Positions 16,149-25,785 are shown, counted from the first letter of the stretch. The stretch is DNA of 63,605 nt from Desulfobacterales bacterium (GCA_021737185.1 JAIPEL010000011.1:1-63605), one strand, 5' to 3'. The notes: a model not told the origin generated them from the sequence alone. Program-made: numbers and translations.

Positions 16149-18607
16149 GGCAGGTGTCCTTTTAGGGGAACGCGGAATTCGACCCGGGTGCCGACCCCGA
16201 TCCGGGACGCCACTTCGATGGAGCCCCCCACCAAAGAGGCCCGCTCCCGCATCCCGGCCACCCCCAGCGCCTCGGTTTCGTTCAGCACCGCCGTGTCGAA
16301 GCCGCCCCCGTCGTCTGCCACCGAAAGAAGAAGCTTTCCGTTTTCAGCGGCCAATGATAAATGGACGCGGCTGGCACCGGCGTGCCGGGCCACGTTGGTC
16401 AGGGCCTCCTGTGCAATTCGGTAGGCGGCGGTGGCCAGGCTGTCGGTGACAGCCGGCACATCGATGGGCTCGAAGGTGCAGGAGATTTCGGTGCGGCGCT
16501 CGAAATCCCCCGCGTACCAGTCCAGCGCATCGACCAGTCCGAGGGTGTCCAGCACCCCCGGCCGCAACCGGATGGCGATCCCCCGGACCTCTTCGATGGT
16601 CTTGTCAATGAGATCGCACATGGTCAACGCTCTTTGGGCGCCCTCGGGATCGGCTTCTTTCAGGTGCTTCCGCATCCATACCGAATCCATGCGAAGCGCC
16701 GTCAGCACCTGCCCCAATTCGTCGTGAAGTTCCCGGGCGATGGCCGTCCGCTCCTTTTCCTGGCTGGCCATGATGCCCGCCGAAAGCCGCCTCAACTGGT
16801 CCTGGGCCTTTTTCACCGCCGTAACGTCGGTGGCGATGCCGCAGACGCCGATCGGGGCGCCGTTTTCGTCGTAAATGGGAAACTTGACCGACAGGTAGGT
16901 GTGTACGCCGTCTTCCTGAACGATCTGCTCCTGAACCTGAAGCGATCGCCCTTCTTCGAGCACCTGGCGGTCGTTCTTCTGAAACTGTCCGGCCACCGAG
17001 GCGGGAAGCAGCTCTTCGTCGGTCCTGCCCATGACATCCTGGCCGGATAGATGAAACAACTCCACGAACCTGGAGTTGACCAGGGAATATCGGCCCCGGC
17101 GATCCTTGATATAGACCACTGCGGGCGTATAGCGCAGGATGCTGGAAATCTCTTGGGTGCGCTTGCGGACCTGACCCTCCAGGTCTTTGGAATACCGGCT
17201 GAGGGTCTCCTTGGCTTTGCGCAGTGCTTCTTCGGCCTTTTTTCGCTCCGTGACATCGATGGAGACGGCCAGGGTCCGAACGATGCTGCCGGCCGCATCC
17301 CGATCCGTGATGGCAGACAGGAGGACATCGACGATGTCGCCGTTCTTTTTCACGAAACGATAGGGCACCTCCTTGCAGAATCCGGTCTGGAAAAATGCGG
17401 GAAAGACCTTGTCCTGGGCGAACCGGCGAGAATCCTCCGTAAAAAAATCGGTGAGCTTCCGGCCGATGGCTTCGTGCCGTTCATAGCCCATGATCTCCAC
17501 CCAGTAGTCGCTGACGCTGAGCAGCCGCCCCTCCGGGTCGATGGAATGAAGCATGGCCGGGGTGTGATGGTACAGCGAACGGTAGCGCGTTTCACTCTCG
17601 CGAAGCGCCTTTTCGGCCATGCGGCGTTGGTACAGCTCGCGGCTCGCCTTCCGGTAGAGCATCATCACAAAAAAACCCACCAGGAAGCAGAGCGTGAGGA
17701 CGATCGGACCGATCATCTTGAGCAGCGGGTCGGACATGAACTGACCGGCGGCCGTCCCTTTGTTTTGCAGGTGAATCAACCGCCAGCCCGGATAATTGTC
17801 GATTTCGGCCTGATGAACGACATATTGATTCCCGCTGTCGTCATTTGCGCTGGCCGAATCCGAAAACCGGAGCCCGGCCCACTCCCAGGGTCCGCCGCCG
17901 AATTGGCGGGACCGGGCGATCTTTGCCCGCTGCTCGGCCGAAAGCGGCTGGATCGACCGAAAAAGCCAGTCTTTTCGGTTCGAAATAAAAATGATGCCGT
18001 GGGGATCGGCCACCAGGACGGTTTCGTTGTCGGAGAAACCCATCTCCATTTCGATCTGGTCGATGGAGGATTTGATCACGGCCAGACCGATGGGGGTGTC
18101 TTCTCCGCTTTCGAAGATCGGAAAGCTGAAATAGGCCCCTCTTTTGCGTGAAGTGACCCCCAGCGCCAGGTAGGTCGACGGCGCGCTGTGCATGGCCATC
18201 TGGAAGTAGGGACGAAAGGCGTAATTCTTCCCGATGAAGCTGTCCGGGGCATTCCGATTGCTGGAAGCCACGGTCACCCCTCGATGGTTGATGAGATAAC
18301 AGACATCGGCATCCATCGACTCTTTGAACAGATCGAGGACGGCGTTGGCCTGATCCAACGCCTCGGGTCCGGGCCGGACCAGCATTCCCAGCAGTTCGTT
18401 CATCCTGGAAAGGGCGCGGACCGGACGGATGTTCTGCGAAAGCCTGGCGGAAAGATTCTTCCGGATCAGCTCCACCCGGGTGACCACCCGGCGGTCGGCT
18501 CTTTTTTTGTCCGCCTCACGCAGCGCGGAATAATATAGATATCCGCCCAGTGAGGCGGAGAGAAACGCCAGAAGGGAAAGCACCAGCAAAATGGTCCGAA
18601 GCTTCAT
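16145..18607 (-). CDS. Sensor histidine kinase: DctB-like periplasmic sensor, two PAS, HisKA_3
   Basis: 820 residues. Membrane helix at about 5-27, a large periplasmic sensor up to a second helix near 308-330, two PAS domains (about 355-460 and 490-600), then a HisKA_3 dimerisation domain with the phosphorylated histidine near 628 (ARELHDELGQ) and a HATPase domain with DDGGGFD. The periplasmic part has the DctB-type sensor signature IGKNYAFRPYFQ followed by YLALGVTS and YFSFP, which in DctB binds C4-dicarboxylates. True DctB has a HisKA core and a sigma-54 partner, whereas this protein has a NarX-type core and a NarL-type partner. Divergent from the binding protein gene at 18686. Confidence 0.92.
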   Translation of the reverse strand: MKLRTILLVLSLLAFLSASLGGYLYYSALREADKKRADRRVVTRVELIRKNLSARLSQNIRPVRALSRMNELLGMLVRPGPEALDQANAVLDLFKESMDADVCYLINHRGVTVASSNRNAPDSFIGKNYAFRPYFQMAMHSAPSTYLALGVTSRKRGAYFSFPIFESGEDTPIGLAVIKSSIDQIEMEMGFSDNETVLVADPHGIIFISNRKDWLFRSIQPLSAEQRAKIARSRQFGGGPWEWAGLRFSDSASANDDSGNQYVVHQAEIDNYPGWRLIHLQNKGTAAGQFMSDPLLKMIGPIVLTLCFLVGFFVMMLYRKASRELYQRRMAEKALRESETRYRSLYHHTPAMLHSIDPEGRLLSVSDYWVEIMGYERHEAIGRKLTDFFTEDSRRFAQDKVFPAFFQTGFCKEVPYRFVKKNGDIVDVLLSAITDRDAAGSIVRTLAVSIDVTERKKAEEALRKAKETLSRYSKDLEGQVRKRTQEISSILRYTPAVVYIKDRRGRYSLVNSRFVELFHLSGQDVMGRTDEELLPASVAGQFQKNDRQVLEEGRSLQVQEQIVQEDGVHTYLSVKFPIYDENGAPIGVCGIATDVTAVKKAQDQLRRLSAGIMASQEKERTAIARELHDELGQVLTALRMDSVWMRKHLKEADPEGAQRALTMCDLIDKTIEEVRGIAIRLRPGVLDTLGLVDALDWYAGDFERRTEISCTFEPIDVPAVTDSLATAAYRIAQEALTNVARHAGASRVHLSLAAENGKLLLSVADDGGGFDTAVLNETEALGVAGMRERASLVGGSIEVASRIGVGTRVEFRVPLKGHLP

Positions 18608-18685
18608 CGTATCGGTATCCTATTTTATCCAAATATGATACACGGGCATGGAATCCGGAAGCAAGAAGCAAAAGGGAGCTTTACC

Positions 18686-19849
18686 ATGCACCGATGTCTT
18701 CGAAAATGGCTCTGGCTCATGACGGCTGTCGGCCTGACCATGATCGTTTCCCTGCACCGCGCCGAAGCGGTCCGAATCGGCGTTCTGCTTCCCCTGAGCG
18801 GTCCGATGGCTCCTGCAGGAGAAGCTGCCCGAACCGGTTTTGACATGGCGGCGGCATCGGAAGGGTTTGCCGCTCCGGGAGCAAGCCTGCATGCGGCCGA
18901 TACCGCCGGGTCTTCCGAGGGCGGACGGGCGGCGACGATGCGGCTGATCCGAGAAAAACAGGTAGACGTGTTGGTCGGCTGCCTGACAAGCCCTGCCGCC
19001 TGGTCGGCCGCGGCGGTTGCCGAAGCCGCCGGCGTGCCGCTTTTGATCAGCGGCGCCGGCTCCACGGCAATTACCGAGCCCCCGTATCGGTTTGTCTTTC
19101 GCCTGAACCCTCCGGTCGAAGAAAAGTATGCCGCCCTGGCCTCCTTTATGGACCGGTATTTACCGGCCAGTCGTTCCGCAGCCGTGCTCTGCGAATCTCT
19201 TCCCCCGGCCGAAGCCCTTTCCGAACAGTGGTTGGCCCAGGCGGCAGCCCTTGACCTCGACCCGCTGTTTCGCGTCCGATTTGCGCCGGGCCGGATCGAC
19301 TACCGACCCGAACTGGCCAAGGTGCGGGTCAAGAAACCGGCTCTCCTCGTACTGATTGCCGCGCCGGCCGACGCTGCCCTGATGATGCGCCAGCGCCGGC
19401 ACATGCACCTGGCTCCCAAACTGATTCTGGGTGAGGCACCGGGGGTGGCCCGGCCCGAGTTCGCCGAGACTGCCGGCGGCGCCGGTGAGCCTCTGTGCGC
19501 CTTGGTGCCGTGGGCGGCTTCGGCCTCTTTTCCCGGTGCCCGGCGATTCAGCCGGGCCTATTTTGAGCGGTACGGCCGGTTTCCCGGCCATCACGAAGCG
19601 CTTGCATTTGCAGCACTGAACGTCGTGGCCGACGCTGTTTCCCGGTCCCGTCCGACGAGCAAAGGGGCCATTCGAAACGCGATGGCCAAAACGGATCTTT
19701 CTACGATCTGCGGCGTTGTCCGATTCAACGAGAAGGGCGCCCGGCCGGGTCAAAATCGAGCGCCGTGGCTATTGGTGCAGTGGCAGTCAGGCCGCCTTGA
19801 AACCGTCTGGCCCCAGAATCGAGCCAGCGCCTCTCCGATTTTTCCCTAA
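18686..19849 (+). CDS. Periplasmic ligand-binding protein, LivK/amino-acid type, orphan
   Basis: 387 residues. Signal peptide MHRCLRKWLW plus hydrophobic stretch, likely cut after RAEA near residue 27; the mature chain begins VRIGVLLPLSGP, typical of the type I periplasmic binding fold used for branched amino acids and amides. No LivHMGF transporter genes are present. It is divergent from the histidine kinase with only 78 bp between them. The start at 18686 has GGGAG upstream; the longer frame from 18635 would overlap the shared control region. It may be an accessory sensor for the kinase rather than a transport component (inference). Confidence 0.82.
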   Translation: MHRCLRKWLWLMTAVGLTMIVSLHRAEAVRIGVLLPLSGPMAPAGEAARTGFDMAAASEGFAAPGASLHAADTAGSSEGGRAATMRLIREKQVDVLVGCLTSPAAWSAAAVAEAAGVPLLISGAGSTAITEPPYRFVFRLNPPVEEKYAALASFMDRYLPASRSAAVLCESLPPAEALSEQWLAQAAALDLDPLFRVRFAPGRIDYRPELAKVRVKKPALLVLIAAPADAALMMRQRRHMHLAPKLILGEAPGVARPEFAETAGGAGEPLCALVPWAASASFPGARRFSRAYFERYGRFPGHHEALAFAALNVVADAVSRSRPTSKGAIRNAMAKTDLSTICGVVRFNEKGARPGQNRAPWLLVQWQSGRLETVWPQNRASASPIFP

Positions 19850-19862
19850 GCACATGTGGTCG

Positions 19863-20001
19863 TAGTTATGGTGACAATGGTTTCACCGCCGAGGCACGGA
19901 GGCCGCAGAGGATGCGCAGATGAAGATATATAAGATCTTCTCTGCGCCCTCTGTGCCTCGGCGGTGAGTGTTCTTTGGTCTGGGATCCGTCACCGAAACT
20001 A
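19863..20001. repeat. Imperfect inverted repeat between convergent genes
   Basis: The core arms 19882-19926 and 19935-19967 share the outer 15-bp sequence TCACCGCCGAGGCAC and then CAGAG-type blocks. Weaker outer arms (TAGTTATGGTGAC and its complement near 19989-20001) extend it to about 139 bp. It lies between the 3' ends of convergent genes. The sequence type (GAGGCAC.GAGG..GCAGAG) resembles REP-like palindromes dispersed in environmental bacterial genomes. Confidence 0.6.
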
Positions 20002-20033
20002 TACCCTTGAGCACTTGGTCCTAAGGGCTTTCG

Positions 20034-22442
20034 CTACATCAACGATTTGAAAAACTGGTCCGGCTCGGAAATGGTGTCCGGTTTGGCAGTCCGTTCGGTG
20101 GGGACGGTTCCTTCCTTGAAACATTCGAAGATCGTCTTTTCCGATTCGGAGATCGGAAGCAGGCCGGTTTTCGCATCGATCTTGGCGAAAACAACCCCTT
20201 CCGGGGCCTCGAACACCTGAACCGGCGTGCCCTCCAGTATGCGCTTCATAAAGGCGAGCCAGATCGGGCTGGCAGCCCGGGAGCCGGTCTCTCCCTCACC
20301 CAGGGAGCGTTCCTCGTCAAACCCCACCCAGGTACCGGTGATATAGCGGGGTGTATACCCCATGAACCATGCGTCGAAAAGGTTGTTGGTGGTTCCGGTC
20401 TTTCCGGCGGCCGGTCGGTTCAACGCCTTGACCCGCTGCCCGGTTCCATGCTGAACCACCCCTTCCAGTAGGTGGGTCATGATGTAGGCCGTGCTTGGAT
20501 CGACCACCTTTTCCTGGAACGGCTTGGCCTCTTCGATTACATTTCCGTCCCGATCGAGGATCTTTCGGACAAAGACCGGCTCGATCCGGTAGCCATGGTT
20601 GGCAAAGACCGAGTAAACGTTGGTCAGCTCCAGCAGCGAAACCCCGGAGGAGCCCAGGGCAATGGACAGGTCCCGGCTCAATGTGGAGGTAATTCCCAGC
20701 TTCCGGGCGTAGTCGATCAGGTAGTCGATGCCGATATCCTGCAAAATCTTGATGGTGATCACGTTTCGCGACTTGGCCAGGGCTTCGCGCAGCAGTGTGG
20801 GGCCGTGAAATCGTTCTTTGTAGTTTTTCGGCTTCCAGGTAAAGTCCCGTTCGATGTCCTCGAAAACAATGGGCGAGTCGACAATGACGGTAGCCGGCGT
20901 ATATCCCTTGTCGAGGGCCGCGGCATAGATGATCGGCTTGAATGCCGAACCGGGTTGTCGCCGGGACTGCACGGCCCGGTTGAATTGGGTTTCTTCAAAA
21001 TTCCTTCCCCCGACCATGGCCTTGACTTCACCGGTGGCGGCCTCGATGCACAGCAGCGCTGCCTGGACGATCGGCTCCTGCTCCAAGGAAAGCTCCCAGT
21101 ATCCCGTCTCCTCGCTGCGCCCTTTCAGCCGTACCTCGATGACGTCTCCCACCCGGAGCACCTGGCTGGGGCGATGGATCCGGACCGCGTAGTAAGGCAC
21201 ATCCGGGTCCGGTTTTCTCGCCCAGCGCATGTCCTCCAGGGCAATGAAGCCGAGGCCCGCGTCGATGCGGACCTGGACCTTTTCTTCGACGTCGTCGACC
21301 TTGGTGACCACTCCCCGGACGATCCGGTCGGATTCGGGCGGCGCTTTTTCCGATTCCAACTGAAGCTCGGAGATAAACGACTCGATTTCTTCCGGGTGGA
21401 CGCGCATCAACGGCCCCCGGTAGCCCTGGCGCTTGTCCAGGGCCCGAAGGCCCGATTCGGTTTCCTGGCGGGCGATTTTCTGCATCTCGACATCGACGGC
21501 CGTGTGAATCTGGAGGCCGCCGGTGTAAAGCGCCTCGGGGCCGTAGCGCTCTTCGATCTGCCTTCGCACATGCTCGGTATAAGACGGCACTTCGTCCAGG
21601 TACCAGTTCTTCCGGCCGCGAATGTCCAGCTCGACGGCGATCGCCTCTTCGACGCTCTTTTTGTCGATGTATCCTTCGGTTTCCATCCGGTTGAGCACAT
21701 AGATCTGCCGTTCTTTGGCCAGCCTCGGTTTCCGAAACGGAGAATAGCGGCTCGGCGCCTGGGGAAGCCCGGCGAGCATCGCCGATTCGGCGAGGTTGAG
21801 GTCGGAGACGTCCTTTCCGAAGTAATTCTCGGCGGCGGCGGCCACGCCATAGGCGCCGTGTCCGAGGTAGATCTGGTTCAGATACAGGAACAGGATCTCC
21901 TCTTTGGAGAAGGCCTTATCGATGCGGTAGGCCAGGATCGCCTCTTTGATCTTTCGCTGATAGCTTCGCTCCGGAGTCAGCAAAAAGGACTTGGTGACCT
22001 GCTGGGTGATGGTGCTTCCTCCCTGGACGATGGTTCCCGCCTCCAGGTTCTTGAAAAACGCCCGGACGATGCTTGGAAAATCAACCCCCCCATGGGAGTA
22101 AAAACGGGCGTCTTCTGCCGCGACAAACGCCTGTACAAGCTGCTTCGGGATTTTGGAAAGGGGCACCACGATCCGGCGCTCCTTGTAAAACTCGGCGATT
22201 TTGCGTCCATCGGCGGCATGGACGGTGGTCACCACCGGCGGCCGATAATCGGCCAAAGAAGAAATCTTTGGAAGATCCTGGCTCAGGGAAATGTAGACGC
22301 CGGCCAGGGCAGCGGCGCCGGCTACGGCGACAACAACCGTCAGCCAAAGCGTCCACCTGACGATTCGACGGCCCAGCCCGCCGGGGCGGCGCTGGGTCCG
22401 CTCCTTTCGAATCTTAGACGGCGATTTTTTATCAACGGGCAT
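20034..22442 (-). CDS. mrcA: Penicillin-binding protein 1A (bifunctional transglycosylase/transpeptidase)
   Basis: 802 residues. Polymerises and cross-links peptidoglycan. Membrane anchor at about 30-52; GT51 transglycosylase domain with catalytic E110 (AAEDARFYSHGG) and GGSTITQQ (141-148); an OB-like insertion (about 310-420) as in class 1A proteins; transpeptidase with SxxK in PGSAFKP, SRN and KTGTT motifs. Has its own promoter on the minus strand (22508-22536) and diverges from hisI. All catalytic motifs are present and the length is normal for Gram-negative PBP1A. Confidence 0.96.
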   Translation of the reverse strand: MPVDKKSPSKIRKERTQRRPGGLGRRIVRWTLWLTVVVAVAGAAALAGVYISLSQDLPKISSLADYRPPVVTTVHAADGRKIAEFYKERRIVVPLSKIPKQLVQAFVAAEDARFYSHGGVDFPSIVRAFFKNLEAGTIVQGGSTITQQVTKSFLLTPERSYQRKIKEAILAYRIDKAFSKEEILFLYLNQIYLGHGAYGVAAAAENYFGKDVSDLNLAESAMLAGLPQAPSRYSPFRKPRLAKERQIYVLNRMETEGYIDKKSVEEAIAVELDIRGRKNWYLDEVPSYTEHVRRQIEERYGPEALYTGGLQIHTAVDVEMQKIARQETESGLRALDKRQGYRGPLMRVHPEEIESFISELQLESEKAPPESDRIVRGVVTKVDDVEEKVQVRIDAGLGFIALEDMRWARKPDPDVPYYAVRIHRPSQVLRVGDVIEVRLKGRSEETGYWELSLEQEPIVQAALLCIEAATGEVKAMVGGRNFEETQFNRAVQSRRQPGSAFKPIIYAAALDKGYTPATVIVDSPIVFEDIERDFTWKPKNYKERFHGPTLLREALAKSRNVITIKILQDIGIDYLIDYARKLGITSTLSRDLSIALGSSGVSLLELTNVYSVFANHGYRIEPVFVRKILDRDGNVIEEAKPFQEKVVDPSTAYIMTHLLEGVVQHGTGQRVKALNRPAAGKTGTTNNLFDAWFMGYTPRYITGTWVGFDEERSLGEGETGSRAASPIWLAFMKRILEGTPVQVFEAPEGVVFAKIDAKTGLLPISESEKTIFECFKEGTVPTERTAKPDTISEPDQFFKSLM

Positions 22443-22507
22443 AATCTTCCCCTTTTTTCCACTCAGTCCTCGGCAACATCGTTCAACCCATCTTTCGAAA
22501 AGCTATT

Positions 22508-22536
22508 ATTTTAGTCAAATCCGGCCGGATTGTAAA
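22508..22536 (-). promoter_or_regulatory. Promoter of mrcA with palindrome in the spacer
   Basis: On the minus strand TTTACA (22536-22531) and TAAAAT (22513-22508) are 17 nt apart, a good sigma-70 match. The spacer holds a perfect 14-bp palindrome AATCCGGCCGGATT (22518-22531), a likely regulator site placed where binding would block or distort the promoter. Confidence 0.6.
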
Positions 22537-22601
22537 CGCCATTTTATCCGCCGACCTCATCGGTGTAAAACAGGCCAAGAAGGGGCCTTTCTGAAAAAGC
22601 G

Positions 22602-22631
22602 TTGACGATGACATCAAAGAGATGTTATTAA
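22602..22631 (+). promoter_or_regulatory. Promoter of hisI-hisG
   Basis: TTGACG (22602-22607) and TATTAA (22626-22631) with an 18-nt spacer (or TTATTA with 17), about 55 bp before the hisI start. Confidence 0.55.
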
Positions 22632-22685
22632 ACTTATTTTTAATTTTAGATCGTTGTCATCGAATAAAGATGGGTGGGCGCTTTC

Positions 22686-23066
22686 ATGGAAACTCTGGAT
22701 TTTGAAAAAACGGGCGGATTGATTCCTGCGGTCGTACAGGATGCGGCTTCCGGCGAAGTCCTGATGCTGGCCTACATGAACGCAGAAGCGTGGGAAAAAA
22801 CCCTTTCCACCGAAATCGCCACGTATTGGAGCCGGAGCCGAAACCAGCTCTGGGTCAAGGGGAAAACCTCGGGCAACGTTCAGCGGGTCAAGGAAATCCG
22901 CATCGACTGCGATCGGGATACCGTACTGCTGAAGGTGGATCAGATCGGCGGCGCGGCCTGCCACACCGGACATCGGTCCTGCTTTTTCCGCCGGGTCCAA
23001 AGCGATGGAACCGAAACCGTCGTCGGAGAGCCGGTGTTTGATCCCAAGGAGGTCTACAAGAAATGA
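22686..23066 (+). CDS. hisI: Phosphoribosyl-AMP cyclohydrolase
   Basis: 126 residues; third step of histidine synthesis, opening the purine ring of PR-AMP. Metal-binding aspartates D74, D76 and D78 (DCDRD) and zinc ligands C92 and C99 with H93/H96 (CHTGHRSC) are all present. The ATG at 22686 is preferred to an in-frame GTG 12 nt upstream because the family begins near METLDFEK. The pyrophosphohydrolase domain HisE is not fused. Overlaps hisG by 4 bp, forming a two-gene his unit. Confidence 0.95.
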   Translation: METLDFEKTGGLIPAVVQDAASGEVLMLAYMNAEAWEKTLSTEIATYWSRSRNQLWVKGKTSGNVQRVKEIRIDCDRDTVLLKVDQIGGAACHTGHRSCFFRRVQSDGTETVVGEPVFDPKEVYKK

Positions 23067-23938
23067 GCGACATGCTGAAGCTGGGCATTCCAAAAGGAAG
23101 CCTCCAGAACGCCACCCTAGCGCTCTTTAAACGATCCGGCTGGAATATCACCGTAAACGACCGCAGCTATTTTCCCGAAATCAACGATGAAAACATCGAA
23201 TGCGCCATCTGCCGCGCCCAGGAGATGTCCCGGTATGTGGAAAACGGGACCCTGGATGCCGGATTGACCGGAAAAGACTGGATCGCTGAAAACCGCTCCG
23301 ATGTTCACGTTGTCTGCGATTTGGTCTATTCAAAGGTCAGCGCCAGACCGGCCCGCTGGGTGCTGGCGGTCCCCTACGACTCGCCGGCAAAGACAATCGA
23401 AGACCTGGCCGGGAAAAAGATCTCCACGGAATTGGTGGAGTTTACCCGTCGGTTTTTTGCCGACCACCGGATCAAGGTCGATGTCGAATTCTCCTGGGGG
23501 GCGACAGAGGCCAAGGTTGTCTCCGGCCTGGCCGACGCCATCGTGGAAGTCACCGAAACCGGAAGCACCATCAAAGCACATGGACTTCGGATCATTCACG
23601 AACTGATGCAGACCAACACCCAGCTCATCGTCAATCATCGGGCCTGGAAAATGCGGGACAAGCGGGAAAAGATCGAGCAGGTCGCCCTGATGCTCAACGG
23701 CGCCTTGCAGGGAGAAAAAATGGTCGGCCTGAAAATGAACGTCCCCGGTGACAGGCTCGAACAGATCATGGCGCTTCTGCCGAGCCTGAACGCGCCGACC
23801 GTAGCGAGCCTGTATCAGACCGAATGGTTCTCGGTGGAAACCGTGGTCAGCCTCCAGGCGGTCCGCGACCTGATTCCGAAGCTGATGAAAGTCGGTGCCG
23901 AGGGGATTATCGAGTATCCCCTGAACAAGGTGATCTAG
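23063..23938 (+). CDS. hisG: ATP phosphoribosyltransferase, long form
   Basis: 291 residues; first and committed step of histidine synthesis. N-terminal two catalytic lobes (about 1-215, with LGIPKGSL and the PRPP-binding [14 protein letters not shown]) and a C-terminal ACT-like regulatory domain (about 220-291) that allows histidine feedback. The long form does not need HisZ, consistent with its absence. Translationally coupled to hisI through an ATGA overlap. Confidence 0.95.
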   Translation: MSDMLKLGIPKGSLQNATLALFKRSGWNITVNDRSYFPEINDENIECAICRAQEMSRYVENGTLDAGLTGKDWIAENRSDVHVVCDLVYSKVSARPARWVLAVPYDSPAKTIEDLAGKKISTELVEFTRRFFADHRIKVDVEFSWGATEAKVVSGLADAIVEVTETGSTIKAHGLRIIHELMQTNTQLIVNHRAWKMRDKREKIEQVALMLNGALQGEKMVGLKMNVPGDRLEQIMALLPSLNAPTVASLYQTEWFSVETVVSLQAVRDLIPKLMKVGAEGIIEYPLNKVI

Positions 23939-23976
23939 AAAATTGATGGTTTCGTAAAAAGTCAGGAGAAGGTGCC

Positions 23977-25143
23977 GTGACCACAGAACGCATTCGAGGA
24001 ATCACTTCCTTTATCGTGATGGACGTATTGGAAAAAGCGCACGAAATGGAGCGCCGGGGGGTGAACATCGTTCATCTTGAAGTCGGAGAGCCCGATTTTG
24101 ACACCCCGGCCTGTATCAAGGCAGCGGCCTGCCAGGCCTTGGAAAATGGTCATACCCACTACACCCACAGCCTCGGCATGCTCGAACTGCGGGAGGCGAT
24201 CTGCGAATATTATCATGACACCTACGGCGTGTCGGTCGATCCCGGACAGGTCGTGGTCGGTTCCGGCACCTCCCCGGTCATGTTCGTTTTGTTCGCAGCC
24301 CTGATTGAAAGCGGCGAGGAGGTGATCATCTCCGATCCCCACTATGCCTGCTATCCGAATTTCATCAAGTTCATGACGGGCGTTCCGGTCAACGTCCCGG
24401 TTTACGAAGAAGACGGGTTTCAGTTCCGGCCGGAAGCCATCAAGAAGCGGATTACCGACCGGACCCGGGGGATTTTCATCAATTCCCCATCGAACCCGAC
24501 CGGAAACCTGCTTTCGGCGCAGCGGATGAAAGAGATCGTGGATCTTTGCCCCCATGTGATTTCCGATGAAATCTACCACGGCCTCGTCTACGAGGGAAAA
24601 GAGCACTCTATTCTCGAATTTTCAGACGACGCCTTCGTACTGAACGGGTTTTCAAAGCTCTACGCGATGACAGGCCTCCGGCTTGGATATCTGATCGCCC
24701 CCCAGCGGTTTATCCGGCCGATCCAGAAAGTGATGCAGAATTTTTTCATCTCGGCAAACGCAATGGTTCAAATGGCCGGCATTGCGGCCCTCAAAGAGGC
24801 CGGCCCCGACGTGGCGAAGATGAAGGAAACCTATAATCAGCGTCGGAAATTCATGATCCGACGCCTCAAGGAACTCGGCTTCGGCATCACCGTGGAGCCC
24901 ACCGGAGCGTTTTACGTGTTTGTCAACGCCAAACATTTGTCGCAGGATTCCTATCGCCTGGCCTTCGACATCCTTGAAAAGGCCCATGTGGGGGTGACGC
25001 CGGGCATCGATTTCGGCCAAAACGGCGAAGGCTACCTCCGGTTTTCCTATGCCAGCTCCATGGAAAACATCCAAGAAGGCATGGACCGGCTCGAGCGATA
25101 CATAGATCAGTACTCCGGCATCGAGGCCGCCCCTCCGGCCTGA
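23977..25143 (+). CDS. Class I/II PLP aminotransferase
   Basis: 388 residues. Fold-type I aminotransferase of the aspartate/aromatic group: N173 in NSPSNPTG, D197 and Y200 in SDEIYHG, Schiff-base K227 in NGFSKLYAMTGLRLGY, substrate carboxylate-binding arginine near 355 (YLRFSYA). GTG start with CAGGAG upstream. Follows hisG by 38 bp, so it might serve histidine synthesis as a HisC substitute, but HisC proteins look different; a general aspartate, alanine or aromatic aminotransferase is more likely. Substrate unresolved. Confidence 0.88.
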   Translation: MTTERIRGITSFIVMDVLEKAHEMERRGVNIVHLEVGEPDFDTPACIKAAACQALENGHTHYTHSLGMLELREAICEYYHDTYGVSVDPGQVVVGSGTSPVMFVLFAALIESGEEVIISDPHYACYPNFIKFMTGVPVNVPVYEEDGFQFRPEAIKKRITDRTRGIFINSPSNPTGNLLSAQRMKEIVDLCPHVISDEIYHGLVYEGKEHSILEFSDDAFVLNGFSKLYAMTGLRLGYLIAPQRFIRPIQKVMQNFFISANAMVQMAGIAALKEAGPDVAKMKETYNQRRKFMIRRLKELGFGITVEPTGAFYVFVNAKHLSQDSYRLAFDILEKAHVGVTPGIDFGQNGEGYLRFSYASSMENIQEGMDRLERYIDQYSGIEAAPPA

Positions 25144-25191
25144 GGACGGAAAGACTGCCGCAACAGGTCCAGCCGCGCGGCGGAGCTCCGA

Positions 25192-25785
25192 ATGAATGTT
25201 CAATCCGCTGAATTTATCAAAAGTGCGGTCAAACCCACAGAATATCCTCCCCCGCAGCTGCCGGAAATCGCCTTTGCCGGAAGGTCCAATGTGGGCAAAT
25301 CCTCCCTGATCAACACCCTGGTCAACCGAAAGCGGCTGGTCAAAACCAGCAACACACCGGGACGGACCCGGCTGCTCAACTTCTTTGCAGTCAACGGCCG
25401 GATCGGCTTCGTCGATCTTCCCGGATATGGGTATGCCAAGGTCCCGAAAACGGTTCGGCAGCGGTGGGGCCCGATGGTGGAGGCGTATCTCTCGGAGCGG
25501 GGCTGTCTCCGGGGGGTCGTCCTGCTCATCGACCTCCGCCGGGATCCGGGCAGCGAAGAGATCAACCTGCTCCACTGGCTGGCCGACCGCACCTTGCCGG
25601 TCAGAATCGTTCTGACCAAGGCCGACAAGCTGTCGAAAAGCCGGCAGAAGCTCCGGCGCCAGAAAATCGCCGCTGCCCTGCGAATTTCCGCCTCGGAGCT
25701 GATCCTCTTTTCTGCCAAAACGAGGGCGGGCAGAGACGACCTGTGGCGGGAAATTTTATCCATGGCCGATGAGGCACAGCCGTGA
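25192..25785 (+). CDS. engB: Ribosome biogenesis GTPase YihA/YsxC
   Basis: 197 residues; GTPase for late 50S assembly. G1 GRSNVGKSS (30-38), G2/T-rich segment SNTPGRTR, G3 DLPGYGYAK and G4 TKADK are intact. Start ATG at 25192 with GGAG upstream. Its stop overlaps the GTG start of era by 4 bp, so the two ribosome-assembly GTPases are coupled. Confidence 0.95.
   Translation: MNVQSAEFIKSAVKPTEYPPPQLPEIAFAGRSNVGKSSLINTLVNRKRLVKTSNTPGRTRLLNFFAVNGRIGFVDLPGYGYAKVPKTVRQRWGPMVEAYLSERGCLRGVVLLIDLRRDPGSEEINLLHWLADRTLPVRIVLTKADKLSKSRQKLRRQKIAAALRISASELILFSAKTRAGRDDLWREILSMADEAQP

Noticed and set aside
20472..22514. 680-codon plus-strand frame opposite mrcA
   Set aside because: Antisense to a gene with complete PBP1A motifs; no recognisable protein features.
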